A DNA stretch of 64,000 nt from Pseudomonas fragi (GCF_002269505.1 NZ_NQKQ01000005.1:62001-126000); one strand, 5' to 3'; positions 8,930-19,338 are shown, counted from the stretch's first letter. Notes: generated by a model from the sequence alone, not told the origin. Numbers and translations are program-made.

Positions 8930-10022
8930 GGGGCTGGGCTACGATGCTGTTGGTGTCGACATCAACCGTGGCCGACAACCCGGGTAGCCATTCGATGCTG
9001 GCATCTGGCGGTGCTTGCAGATGGATCCGTACTGGCACGCGCTGTACGATTTTGGTGAAGTTGCCGGTGGCATTGTTGGACGGCAGCAAGGCGAATTGTG
9101 AGCCGGTACCGGGGGACAGGCTTTCGACCACGCCTTCAAACTTGACCCCCGGCCAGGCATCGATGTGCACGGCCACGGCCTGGCCGGGGTGCATGCGCTC
9201 GATCTGGGTTTCCTTGAAGTTGGCGGTCAGGTACAGCTCGCTCAGCGGCACGATAGTCAGTAGCCGGGTGCCGGGTTGCAGGTATTGCCCCACCCGCACC
9301 GAGCGGCTGCCGACGCGGCCGGCCAGAGTGCTGTAGACCACGGTGTCCTGTTCATCGAGCCTGCTTTGGCGGGTGCTGGCCTGGGCACTGGCCAGCTGTG
9401 CACGGGCCTGTTCAATGGCGGCGCGTTGGGTGTGCAACTGGTGCTGGGCAACGTTCAGTGCGGCGGCCTGCGCAGCCCTTTGAGCGCTGGCCTGACGCAA
9501 TGCGTTACGCAGTTCAGCCATGCGCTCCTGAGTCTCGGCGCCACTCTGGGCCAGGGGTGCGTAGCGTTTGACTTGCGCGGCGGCGTACTGCTCGTTGGCA
9601 CTTTCGCCTTCCAGTTGCGCCTGCACTTGGGCAATCGACGCACCCTGCTGTTCAAGCTCGGCCTCACCCCGGGCAATATCGGCCTCGGCGGCACGAATGG
9701 CCGCTTCGGATTTTTCCCGCGCAGCCTGATAAGGCCGCACATCGAGGCGCACCAGCGGCTGGCCGACGCTGACGGTCTGGTTGTCGCTGACATACACCTC
9801 GCTCACCGTGCCCGAGATCTTGGCGGCGACGCTCAGGCTGTCGGCCTGCAGGTAGGCATCGTTGGTGCTCTCGATAAAGCGCCCTACGCTCCACCATTGT
9901 CCGGCCCACACAGCAGCACCCATCAGCGCCCCCAGGCCGAGTACGCCCAGCGCCAGGGTTTTGCCAGGCTTACGTTTGGGCCTGGCCTTGATCGATGGGT
10001 CTAGCGCCTGATGTGCGGTCAT
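8922..10022 (-). CDS. HlyD/EmrA-type periplasmic adaptor of efflux pump
   Basis: 366 residues with one N-terminal membrane helix (about 26-45), a split lipoyl-like domain (VAAKISGTVSEVYV and VYSTLAGRVGSRSV), an alpha-helical hairpin rich in Gln and Ala between them, and a beta-barrel domain. The string GSQFALLPSNNATGNFTKIV is an EmrA hallmark. The ATG at 10022 is preferred over an upstream one at 10052 because GAGAAC lies at the right distance. First gene of the hlyD-MFS-OMF-MocR operon, divergent from a TetR-type regulator. Confidence 0.9.
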   Translation of the reverse strand: MTAHQALDPSIKARPKRKPGKTLALGVLGLGALMGAAVWAGQWWSVGRFIESTNDAYLQADSLSVAAKISGTVSEVYVSDNQTVSVGQPLVRLDVRPYQAAREKSEAAIRAAEADIARGEAELEQQGASIAQVQAQLEGESANEQYAAAQVKRYAPLAQSGAETQERMAELRNALRQASAQRAAQAAALNVAQHQLHTQRAAIEQARAQLASAQASTRQSRLDEQDTVVYSTLAGRVGSRSVRVGQYLQPGTRLLTIVPLSELYLTANFKETQIERMHPGQAVAVHIDAWPGVKFEGVVESLSPGTGSQFALLPSNNATGNFTKIVQRVPVRIHLQAPPDASIEWLPGLSATVDVDTNSIVAQPRG

Positions 10023-10031
10023 GGTGTTCTC

Positions 10032-10079
10032 AATTGTTAGCGGTTGTAACAATTATTACGATCGGTAAAATTATGTCAA
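10032..10079 (-). promoter_or_regulatory. Efflux operon promoter with overlapping operator palindrome
   Basis: On the minus strand TTGACA (10079-10074), a 16-base spacer and AATAAT (10057-10052, one mismatch to TATAAT) form a strong sigma-70 promoter for hlyD. An 8-bp perfect inverted repeat, AATTGTTA (10032-10039) and TAACAATT (10047-10054) with a 7-base spacer, covers the -10 and start region. It is the natural candidate site for the divergent TetR-type regulator. Operator assignment is inference. Confidence 0.6.
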
Positions 10080-10129
10080 TCGATATAAATTCAGGCACAC
10101 TCGCCGCTTCATCGATCAAGGAGAAGCCC

Positions 10130-10825
10130 ATGACCACCATTCACCGGCGCCGACCTGCCAGCGAAGGCGGCTATACGTGTGGGGATGAAACCAGTGCGCG
10201 GATCATCGAAGCGGCCCTGAACCTGTTTGGCGAGCGCGGCTACGAGGGCGCTTCGACCCGCGATATCGCCGAGCTGGCGGGGGTCAATGCACCCGCGCTC
10301 AATTACTACTTCAAGAACAAGGAGGGGGTGTACAGCGCCTGCACCGAGTACATGGTGGAGCGGATCTGGGATTACCTGGCGCCGACGATTGAAGCGGCTC
10401 AGGCGTTGCTGGGCACACGGCCGGACACTGAACAACTGATCGACACCTTCTGCGCCATCCAGAGCAAGATTGCGGAGTTCATGCTGGTGTCCAACCGCAC
10501 CAACAGCTGGCGCAAGTTCTATGCGCGTGAGCAGGCGGGGTTGGGGCCCAGTGCCGGGGAAGAGATGATCAGCCAGCGTATTGGCCAGCGCATCATCGGT
10601 GTAACCAGCGGAATTATTTCGCGGCTGATGGGCCCGGATGCCAGCGATGAAGAATGCATCCTGCGTTCCATGACCCTGACCGGGCAGTTGCTGCCGTTTC
10701 ACCTGACCCGCACCAGCTCGCTCAAGTCACTGGGCTGGGACACACTGACGCCCGAGCGCTACGCCATGCTGATGGCCATCGTGCGTGAGCAGACGGTAAC
10801 CTTGTTGCGCGGGTTGGCGCGCTAA
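10130..10825 (+). CDS. TetR-family regulator, CecR (YbiH)-like
   Basis: 231 residues. The start at 10130 has AAGGAG seven bases upstream. The TetR helix-turn-helix is at about 22-70 (ARIIEAALNLFGERGYEGAS, then TRDIAELAGVNAPALNYYFK). The C-terminal half resembles the CecR ligand domain (DUF1956), whose E. coli member controls a HlyD-type efflux gene. It is divergent from the hlyD-led efflux operon across 107 bases that hold a palindromic site, so it probably represses that operon and itself. The inducer is unknown. Confidence 0.85.
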   Translation: MTTIHRRRPASEGGYTCGDETSARIIEAALNLFGERGYEGASTRDIAELAGVNAPALNYYFKNKEGVYSACTEYMVERIWDYLAPTIEAAQALLGTRPDTEQLIDTFCAIQSKIAEFMLVSNRTNSWRKFYAREQAGLGPSAGEEMISQRIGQRIIGVTSGIISRLMGPDASDEECILRSMTLTGQLLPFHLTRTSSLKSLGWDTLTPERYAMLMAIVREQTVTLLRGLAR

Positions 10826-10836
10826 GACCTGCAACT

Positions 10837-10887
10837 GTGGGAGCGAGCCTGCTCGCGAACGCCCTTCGCGAGCAGGCTCGCTCCCAC
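10837..10887. repeat. Compact REP hairpin (GTGGGAGCGAGC type)
   Basis: A 23-bp perfect inverted repeat beginning GTGGGAGCGAGCCTGCTCGC with a 5-base loop (CGCCC). It lies between the convergent ends of the TetR gene and tauC, where it could block read-through in either direction. It belongs to the same family as the elements at 43826, 46498 and 63790. Confidence 0.85.
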
Positions 10888-10909
10888 TGGGCCGGCTACG
10901 GGTTTTCAT

Positions 10910-11779
10910 TTACCCCCGGCCCTTCCATGGCACCAGTTTGCGTTCCAGCCAGCGCATGCCCAGGTCGAACAGCAGGGCCAGCGCACCGATCACCAGAATG
11001 CCCATGATCACCACATCGGTGGCCATGAACTTGGACGCCGTCAGCACCATAAAGCCCAGCCCGGCCGTGGCCGCGACCATCTCGGCGGCCACCAGGGTGG
11101 TCCAGCCAAAGCCGATGGCGATGCGCATGCCGGTGAGGATTTCCGGTAGGGCGGCGGGCATGATCACCTGCCTGAGCACTTGCCCGCGGCTCGCGCCCAT
11201 CGAGTAGGCTGCGTGGATCTGCTCAATGGCCACCGACTTGACCCCCGCCCGGGCACTGAGTGCCAGTGGCGCAAACATCGCCAGGTAGATCAAAAGGATT
11301 TTCGAACCCTCACCGATACCCATCCAGATCACCACCAACGGCAAATACGCCAGCGGCGGCAGCGGGCGGTAAAACTCCACCAGCGGGTCGAACACGCCAC
11401 GGGACACCCGATTGACGCCCATCAAAATGCCCACCGGAATCGCCGTTACCACGGCCAGCGCAAAGGCGCCAAACACCCGCAGGGCACTCCAGGCAATATG
11501 TGTCCACAGGCTGGCATCGGCAAAACCGTCGCGGCTAACATCCACGATCTGCGCCCACACGGCTTGCGGCGAGGGCAAAAACAGCGGTTTGATCCAGCCA
11601 CCGTTGGTGGCGAGATACCACAAGACGAACACCACTACGACGGTGCCCAGGCTCAGTCCCATGCTGGTGCCGTTGCCCGGTGCACCATATTGCTCGCCGG
11701 GCTTTGCAGGAGCGGCGCGGCGCAGTTCGTTGAGGGTACGCAGCACGGCATTACGTTGTTTCTCGTCCAGCAGGCTCAT
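10910..11779 (-). CDS. tauC: Taurine ABC transporter permease
   Basis: 289-residue inner-membrane permease with about six helices. It carries the EAA-type cytoplasmic loop AAYSMGASRGQVLRQVIMPA and the segments FYRPLPPLAYLPLVVIWMGI and WTTLVAAEMVAATAGLGFMV, which closely follow TauC/SsuC proteins. Its ATG overlaps the tauB stop (TAATG). It partners with TauB and TauA. Closely related permeases carry alkanesulfonates, so taurine is inferred from the aminotransferase, permease and regulator nearby. Confidence 0.88.
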   Translation of the reverse strand: MSLLDEKQRNAVLRTLNELRRAAPAKPGEQYGAPGNGTSMGLSLGTVVVVFVLWYLATNGGWIKPLFLPSPQAVWAQIVDVSRDGFADASLWTHIAWSALRVFGAFALAVVTAIPVGILMGVNRVSRGVFDPLVEFYRPLPPLAYLPLVVIWMGIGEGSKILLIYLAMFAPLALSARAGVKSVAIEQIHAAYSMGASRGQVLRQVIMPAALPEILTGMRIAIGFGWTTLVAAEMVAATAGLGFMVLTASKFMATDVVIMGILVIGALALLFDLGMRWLERKLVPWKGRG

Positions 11780-12615
11780 TATGCAGCCTCCTCGTCACCG
11801 TGGATGATGCTCAGGATTTGCTCGCGCAGGGCGATGAAATCGGGGCTGGATTTTACTGCGCGAGCGTCGCGGCACTTGAGGAAGCGCTGGCCGAAATCCA
11901 CCGCAAACTCGTGGGTGATGCGCCCCGGACGCGGGGACATGATGATCAGTCGGGTGGCCATGAACAGTGCCTCTTCGACGTCATGGGTGATAAAGAACAT
12001 CATCTTTTGCGTGCGCTGCCAGATCTCCAGAATCAGCTCCTGCAGACGTTCGCGGGTCAGGGCGTCCAGCGCCCCCAGCGGCTCGTCGAGCAGCAGCATC
12101 TTTGGGTCGTTGGTCAGGGCGCGGGCAATCCCGACACGTTGCTGCATGCCGCCCGACAGCTGATAGGTGGCGTGATCGCGAAATTCCGCCAGCCCGGTCA
12201 GCTGCAAAAAATGCAGGGCGCGTTCTTCGCGTTCGGCCTTGGGAATGCCGCGCAACTTGAGGCCGAAGGCCACGTTGTCGATCACGTTAAGCCACGGCAA
12301 CAGCGCGTGCTTCTGGAACACCACACCGCGCTCGGCACCGGGGCCGGTGACCTGGTCACGCAGCTCGGCGCCGTCGATGCGCTGTGGCACCTGGCCGTGA
12401 TAATCACCCAGAGTAATCACTCCGCTACTGGGCTGGATAAACCCGGCCATCAGGTTGAGCAGGGTGGTTTTGCCGCAGCCCGAGGCCCCGAGGGCGACGA
12501 CAAAATCACCGGCGGCAATGTCCAGATTGACCCCGGACAGGGCCCGCACCGGCTGGCCTTTCTGCTGTCCGGGATAGAGTACCGACACATCATGGATTTT
12601 AAGGCTGAGGGGCAT
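11779..12615 (-). CDS. tauB: Taurine ABC transporter ATP-binding protein
   Basis: 278 residues with Walker A GASGCGKT (43-50), signature [15 protein letters not shown], Walker B LLLDEP and the following GALDALTR. It matches the nitrate/sulfonate/taurine (SsuB/TauB) ATPase class. It energises uptake through TauC. A REP pair fills the 125-base gap that separates it from tauA, so tauA and tauBC may be expressed at different levels from one transcript. Confidence 0.88.
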   Translation of the reverse strand: MPLSLKIHDVSVLYPGQQKGQPVRALSGVNLDIAAGDFVVALGASGCGKTTLLNLMAGFIQPSSGVITLGDYHGQVPQRIDGAELRDQVTGPGAERGVVFQKHALLPWLNVIDNVAFGLKLRGIPKAEREERALHFLQLTGLAEFRDHATYQLSGGMQQRVGIARALTNDPKMLLLDEPLGALDALTRERLQELILEIWQRTQKMMFFITHDVEEALFMATRLIIMSPRPGRITHEFAVDFGQRFLKCRDARAVKSSPDFIALREQILSIIHGDEEAA

Positions 12616-12643
12616 GCTTGATTCCTCGTGCTGATTTTGTTCT

Positions 12644-12737
12644 CTGTAGTCGCTGCCGAAGGCTGCGATAAGCTCCGCAGGGGTTTAAAAAGCAGGACTG
12701 CTTCGCAGCCCATCGCAGCCTGCGGCAGCGACTACAG
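12644..12737. repeat. REP doublet (GTAGTCGCTGCCG type) inside tau operon
   Basis: Inverted arms CTGTAGTCGCTGCCGAAGGC (left) and GCAGCCTGCGGCAGCGACTA ending CAG (right) flank about 50 bases. The element lies wholly between tauA and tauB. A second copy of the same family is at 32222-32324. Such structures often stabilise upstream mRNA or limit downstream expression. Confidence 0.8.
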
Positions 12738-12740
12738 GTG

Positions 12741-13739
12741 TTATTGGGCGTTTTGCACAAACGTCGGGTTGATCGCCGCGCTGTAGTCAGGCAGCAATGC
12801 CGGGATTTTCTTTTGCGCTTTCAAAAACTCGGCGGTGGCGGCCAGTGCCTTGGCTGCGCCACCGCCCAGCCACGCCGGGCCGGCCTGCTCGCTGGCCAGC
12901 GGGAACTGGTACAGCGCCAGCACCGGCGGCACTTCTTCAGGCTTGGCCCCGGACTGTTTGGCGACGTTGATGACCTGAGGCGATTGTGCGGTCCAGGTTT
13001 TCGGGGCCGCGACGTAATTGGCGGTGCTGTCTTGCAGCACCTGGGCAAACGCCTGCATGCCGGGGCCGTTGGCAGCAGCGAACTGCTTGTCCACCACCAG
13101 GCCGTCGAAAGTGGCTTTGCCCCAATCCGTCAACTGGCCCGAGGTCAGCAACACATGGCCGCTTTGCTTGAGGCGGCCCAGGGCCGGGTCCCAGATAAAC
13201 GCTGCATCGATATCACCGCGTTCCCAGGCCGCCGGGATGTCCGAGGGTTGCAGGTTGATCACCTTGACCTTGCCGGTCAGGCCGAACTGCTCAAGGGCAA
13301 ATAGCGCATGGAAGTGGGTGGTGGAGACAAAGGGCACGGCGAGCGTCTTGCCGGCCAGATCCTGCGGCGCGACGATGCCGCTGCCATTGCGTACCACCAG
13401 CGCCTCGGCGTCGGCGATGTTGTCCAGCACCCAGAACAACTGTGCATCCACACCACGGCTCACCGCCGCGGCAATCGGGCTGCTGCCCGCCACGCCGATC
13501 TGCACATCGCCCGAGGCCATGGCCATCATCACGTCGCCGCCACTGTCGAAGTTGCGCCACTGGATATCCCAGCCGGTGGCTTTCTCGAACTGCTGTTTCG
13601 CGATGGCGTCCTTCCAGGGTGCAAACATGCTTTGCACGCCGATGGTGACAGTCTGCGCCTGGGCATTGGCCGCCAGGGTCAAGACGGTGAGCGGCAACAA
13701 CACAGCGCGACGGATCCATTTGTTCAGGGGCTTGAGCAT
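12741..13739 (-). CDS. tauA: Periplasmic taurine-binding protein
   Basis: 332 residues with a signal peptide (LPLTVLTLAANAQA/Q) and a type-II solute-binding fold. Segments such as TVTIGVQSMFAPWKDAI, WRNFDSGGDVMMAMASGDVQIG and AAFIWDPALGRLKQSG match TauA-type proteins. It delivers substrate to TauBC. It is the first gene of the minus-strand tau operon and faces the MocR regulator gene across 184 bases containing a candidate operator. Confidence 0.88.
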   Translation of the reverse strand: MLKPLNKWIRRAVLLPLTVLTLAANAQAQTVTIGVQSMFAPWKDAIAKQQFEKATGWDIQWRNFDSGGDVMMAMASGDVQIGVAGSSPIAAAVSRGVDAQLFWVLDNIADAEALVVRNGSGIVAPQDLAGKTLAVPFVSTTHFHALFALEQFGLTGKVKVINLQPSDIPAAWERGDIDAAFIWDPALGRLKQSGHVLLTSGQLTDWGKATFDGLVVDKQFAAANGPGMQAFAQVLQDSTANYVAAPKTWTAQSPQVINVAKQSGAKPEEVPPVLALYQFPLASEQAGPAWLGGGAAKALAATAEFLKAQKKIPALLPDYSAAINPTFVQNAQ

Positions 13740-13810
13740 GGTGAGACTCCGAGCTGGGGGGAGGTCTGTTTTTTGTCAGCCCGATCTTAGGCGCTGGCTC
13801 GACGCTTGCT

Positions 13811-13842
13811 TTAGATCCAGTTGCTGCAAGCTGTGGTGCCAG
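13811..13842 (-). promoter_or_regulatory. Candidate TauR/MocR operator upstream of tauA
   Basis: On the minus strand CTGGCACCAC begins at 13842 and CTGGATCTAA begins exactly 22 bases later, at 13820. The same CTGGC...CTGGATCTAA arrangement with the same 22-base period occurs in both arms of the palindrome at 16921-16990. MocR regulators such as GabR bind direct repeats, and the TauR box reported in alphaproteobacteria is a CTGGAC-pyrimidine-TAA direct repeat. Function is inferred from these matches. Confidence 0.65.
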
Positions 13843-13923
13843 AGGCCGTTGCAGGCCTTATGGGACAAGGGCTGCAGCCCATCGGGTGCGCCATGACGGG
13901 GCGCCGGGCCAGGAGCTTGAACC

Positions 13924-15468
13924 ATGTTGGAGCGTTATTTTCGGCCCTTCGAAGCTGGGCGGGGTTTGCAGGAGCAACTGCGCGAGAATCTGCTCAGCGC
14001 CATCCTCGACGGAGCCATGCCGCCCAGTGAGCCGATGCCGTCATCGCGCAAGCTATGCGAGCTGCTACGGGTGTCGCGCAATACCGTGGTGCTGGTGTAC
14101 GAGCAGTTGGTGCAGGATGGTTATCTGATCCCGTCGGACCGGCGCGGATATTTCATCAACGAGAAGTACCTGCGCCAGCAGCTCAATGTCAGCCTCAAGC
14201 CCGCCACGCAAAAAATCTTTGAGCGCCCCGACCATGCACCGGACTGGGAGGCGCGGCTGCAAAGCAGCTCGTCGCAGCTGCGGGCCATTGTCAAACCGCG
14301 CAACTGGCGTGAGTACCGTTACCCGTTTATCTATGGTCAGGTCGAGGCCGATGAGCAAACCGCAGCCCGCTGGCGCGACTGTTCGCGCATCGCCAGCACT
14401 GGCGCGCATATGCGCAGTTGGGTCGACGATCAAGTGATGCTCGACGACCCTCTGCTGGTCGAACAGATCGTCCAGCGTGTGTTGCCCAAACGCGGGATCA
14501 GCGTGTCGGCACAGGAAGTGATGATCACCATTGGCACGCAGAATTCGCTGTATATGCTCGCCCGGCTGCTTGGTCGGCCTGGGTTGGTGGTGGGGCTTGA
14601 AGAGCCGGGTTATGTTGATGCGCGCAACATCTTCGGCCTGAGCGGCTGTGAGCTAAAACCCCTGCGCATTGACCGCCAGGGGCTGGTGGTCAATGAGCAA
14701 CTGGCCGACTGCGAGATGATCTTTTGCACCCCCAGTCATCAGTCGCCCACCGGCGTCACGATGCCGCTGTACCGCCGACTGGAGTTGCTGGCCAGTGCCC
14801 GCGAGCGGGACTTTTTGATCATCGAGGACGACTACGAAAACGAGCAGAATTTCCTGGGCAGTAACCATCCTGCGTTGAAGAGTTTTGATGACAGCGGGCG
14901 GGTGATCTATCTGGGCAGCCTGACCAAAAGCCTGCTGCCGGGGGTACGGTTGGGATTTATTGCTGCGGATGCCGAATTGATCCATGAACTGCGGGCGCTG
15001 CGTCGCTATATCTACCGGCATCCGCCGTCGAACAACCAGCGCACGTTGGCGCTGTTTTTATCGATGGGCCATTACGATGCCCATGCCCGGCGGTTGCGCG
15101 ATCGGCTGGCGCGCAAGTGGCGGGTGATCAGTCGGGCAATGGCCGAGCATTTGCCGCAACTCAATGCCAGCGGCATGGCAGGGGGCTCGTCCCTGTGGGT
15201 CAGTTGCCCGCCCGATGTGGATGCCTGGGTGTTGCAGCGGCTGGTGGCCAGGCGTGGTGTGTTGATTGAGCCGGGGGATATTCATTACTTGAGCGAGCAG
15301 CGGCCGCTCAACTGCTTTCGGCTGGGCTTCGGGGCGATTGCCGAAGAGTTGATCGAGCCGGGGATCGCGGCGCTGGGCGAGGCATGGCGGGAGATGCAGG
15401 GGGCGTCCAAAGCCCCTCACCCTAACCCTCTCCCAGAGGGAGAGGGGACTGATTGTGGTAGGTCATAA
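13924..15468 (+). CDS. tauR: MocR-type regulator of taurine genes (TauR-like)
   Basis: 514 residues: GntR winged helix (about 12-80; PMPSSRKLCELLRVSRNTVV) and an aminotransferase-like domain with PLP lysine Lys335 in GSLTKSLLPGVRLGF and the intact E-D-D-Y at 301-304. It is divergent from tauABC and next to the aminotransferase, the usual place of TauR. In related bacteria TauR activates taurine genes, with PLP and taurine as effectors. The last 18 or so residues (APHPNPLPEGEG and onward) are encoded by an interspersed repeat rather than by conserved sequence. The gene symbol rests on context and candidate operators. Confidence 0.82.
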   Translation: MLERYFRPFEAGRGLQEQLRENLLSAILDGAMPPSEPMPSSRKLCELLRVSRNTVVLVYEQLVQDGYLIPSDRRGYFINEKYLRQQLNVSLKPATQKIFERPDHAPDWEARLQSSSSQLRAIVKPRNWREYRYPFIYGQVEADEQTAARWRDCSRIASTGAHMRSWVDDQVMLDDPLLVEQIVQRVLPKRGISVSAQEVMITIGTQNSLYMLARLLGRPGLVVGLEEPGYVDARNIFGLSGCELKPLRIDRQGLVVNEQLADCEMIFCTPSHQSPTGVTMPLYRRLELLASARERDFLIIEDDYENEQNFLGSNHPALKSFDDSGRVIYLGSLTKSLLPGVRLGFIAADAELIHELRALRRYIYRHPPSNNQRTLALFLSMGHYDAHARRLRDRLARKWRVISRAMAEHLPQLNASGMAGGSSLWVSCPPDVDAWVLQRLVARRGVLIEPGDIHYLSEQRPLNCFRLGFGAIAEELIEPGIAALGEAWREMQGASKAPHPNPLPEGEGTDCGRS

Positions 15469-15526
15469 ATTTTCGTCACGCTAAAGATCAGCTCCCTCTC
15501 CCTGCGGGAGAGGGTTGGGGTGAGGG
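15414..15526. repeat. Interspersed inverted repeat overlapping regulator 3' end
   Basis: CCCTCACCCTAACCCTCTCC (from 15414) and GGAGAGGGTTGGGGTGAGGG (to 15526) are near-perfect inverted arms around about 70 bases. This sequence is a familiar dispersed repeat in gammaproteobacterial genomes. It overlaps the final codons and stop of the MocR gene and separates it from the convergent aminotransferase gene, where it may act as a bidirectional terminator. Confidence 0.8.
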
Positions 15527-15541
15527 CGCTCTTGATTGGCG

Positions 15542-16852
15542 CTATAAAACCTCACGCCCCAGCGTGTCCTTCAATATGCCAAACATTCCGTCCAGATCGG
15601 CCCGCCCGGTCACCAGTGCCGGGGCAAAGATGATCGCGTCGCCGGTAGTTTTCACATGCAGCCCGGCGTCATACAGCGCCCGTTGCACCCGTGCCCCTGT
15701 GGCCCCCGGTGCGTCCCCTGGCGTCAGCTGGATACCGCTGAGCAAGCCGTAACCGCGCAGGTCACTGACCTGCGCCAGACCTTTCAAACCGCTCAAGGAT
15801 TCGAGAAAGTACGGCGCCAACTGCGCGCCCTTGTTGAACAGGTCTTCATCCCGGTAGATATCCAGCGAAGCCAGCGCCGCGGCGCAGGCCACCGGGTGCC
15901 CGGAGTAGGTATAACCGTGGAACAGCTCCGGACCGCCGCCCTTGCTGGCATTGATCACGGTATCGTAAACCGCCTCGTCCACCGCCACGGCGCCCATCGG
16001 TATCGCGCCATTGGTCAGGGCCTTGGCCAGGGTGATGAGGTCCGGCTTCACATCAAAGCTCTGCGCTGCAAACGCCTGGCCGGTGCGGCCAAAGCCGGTG
16101 ATGACTTCATCAAACACCAGCAAGATCCCGTGTTTGTCACAGATATCGCGCAGGCGTTTCAGGTAACCCGCAGGCGGCACATACACGCCGATGGAACCGG
16201 CAATCGGCTCCACAAAACAGGCGGCAATGCTGTCGCCGCCATGCATGGCGATGATTCGCTCCAGATCGCTGGCCAGATCGGCGCCCTGTTGCGGTTCGCC
16301 CAACTGATAGCGCTGGTCTTCCTGCCAGGTGTGGCGCATATGGCTGACGTGGGGCAGGCCGCCGGTGGCGAAGGCCTGGCGGTTGCGCATCATCCCCGAC
16401 AGAGCCACGCCGCCAAAATTGACACCGTGATAGGCCCACTCGCGGGACACAAATCGGGTGCGCTGGGCTTCGCCGCGGGCACGGTGGTAAGCCAGGGCAA
16501 TCTTCATGGCACTGTCCACTGACTCGGAGCCGGAGTTGGTGAAAAACAGCTTGTTCAGTCCCTCGGGCAGCAGTTCGCTCAACCGTTGCGCCAGCTCGAA
16601 AGACAACGGCGAAGCCCGCTGAAAATGCGGGGTGAAATCCAGGGTCAGCAATTGCTTGCACACCGCTTCGGCGATCTCGGTGCGGCCATGGCCGGCAGCG
16701 CTGCAGAACAGCCCTGAGCTGCCATCGAGCAACTCGCGGCCTTCGGCATTCCAGTAGCGCACACCCTCGGCGCGAACAAACAACTGCGGCGAGCGCTGGA
16801 ACTCGCGGTTGTCGGTGAAAGGCATCCATTGGTGGTTCAGATTCGTTGCCAT
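15542..16852 (-). CDS. Class III omega-aminotransferase, probable taurine:pyruvate or taurine:2-oxoglutarate aminotransferase
   Basis: 436 residues from the ATG at 16852, chosen because AGGAG lies eight bases upstream; ATG 16858 and GTG 16861 are too close to it. PLP lysine is Lys277 in LITLAKALTNG, and Asp248 in FDEVITGFGR contacts the ring. Overall it resembles beta-alanine/omega-amino-acid:pyruvate aminotransferases (HWMPFTDNREF, FFTNSGSESVDSAMKIALAY). Beside tauABC, a TauR-like regulator, a TauE-like carrier and an IsfD-like reductase, the expected reaction is taurine to sulfoacetaldehyde. Beta-alanine or another omega-amine remains possible. Confidence 0.85.
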   Translation of the reverse strand: MATNLNHQWMPFTDNREFQRSPQLFVRAEGVRYWNAEGRELLDGSSGLFCSAAGHGRTEIAEAVCKQLLTLDFTPHFQRASPLSFELAQRLSELLPEGLNKLFFTNSGSESVDSAMKIALAYHRARGEAQRTRFVSREWAYHGVNFGGVALSGMMRNRQAFATGGLPHVSHMRHTWQEDQRYQLGEPQQGADLASDLERIIAMHGGDSIAACFVEPIAGSIGVYVPPAGYLKRLRDICDKHGILLVFDEVITGFGRTGQAFAAQSFDVKPDLITLAKALTNGAIPMGAVAVDEAVYDTVINASKGGGPELFHGYTYSGHPVACAAALASLDIYRDEDLFNKGAQLAPYFLESLSGLKGLAQVSDLRGYGLLSGIQLTPGDAPGATGARVQRALYDAGLHVKTTGDAIIFAPALVTGRADLDGMFGILKDTLGREVL

Positions 16853-16920
16853 GTGCATCACTCCTGAGGGTCGGTCCGGTGCGGCCAGTTGCTCGCAGAC
16901 TAGTCACGGCTTGGGACGAT

Positions 16921-16990
16921 CCTTAGATCCAGATGGGCCTTTCGATAGGGCCAGTTCTGGCCCCATCGAAAGCCCTGGCTGGATCTAAGG
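16921..16990. promoter_or_regulatory. 70-bp palindromic operator between aminotransferase and permease
   Basis: Thirty of 35 base pairs are symmetric about 16955/16956. Each arm reads outward CTGGCCC-N-ATCGAAAG, then CTGGATCTAAGG, with the two CTGG units 22 bases apart. The left arm faces the aminotransferase gene (start 16852) and the right arm the permease (start 17044). The arms repeat the element found before tauA. The likely role is divergent control by the MocR/TauR regulator (inference). Confidence 0.7.
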
Positions 16991-17043
16991 CCGGTGGGCG
17001 CGGCTGACTACAGTGGCGCCATTGAGCCCCCCCGGAGTTACGT

Positions 17044-19338
<2,295 letters not shown>

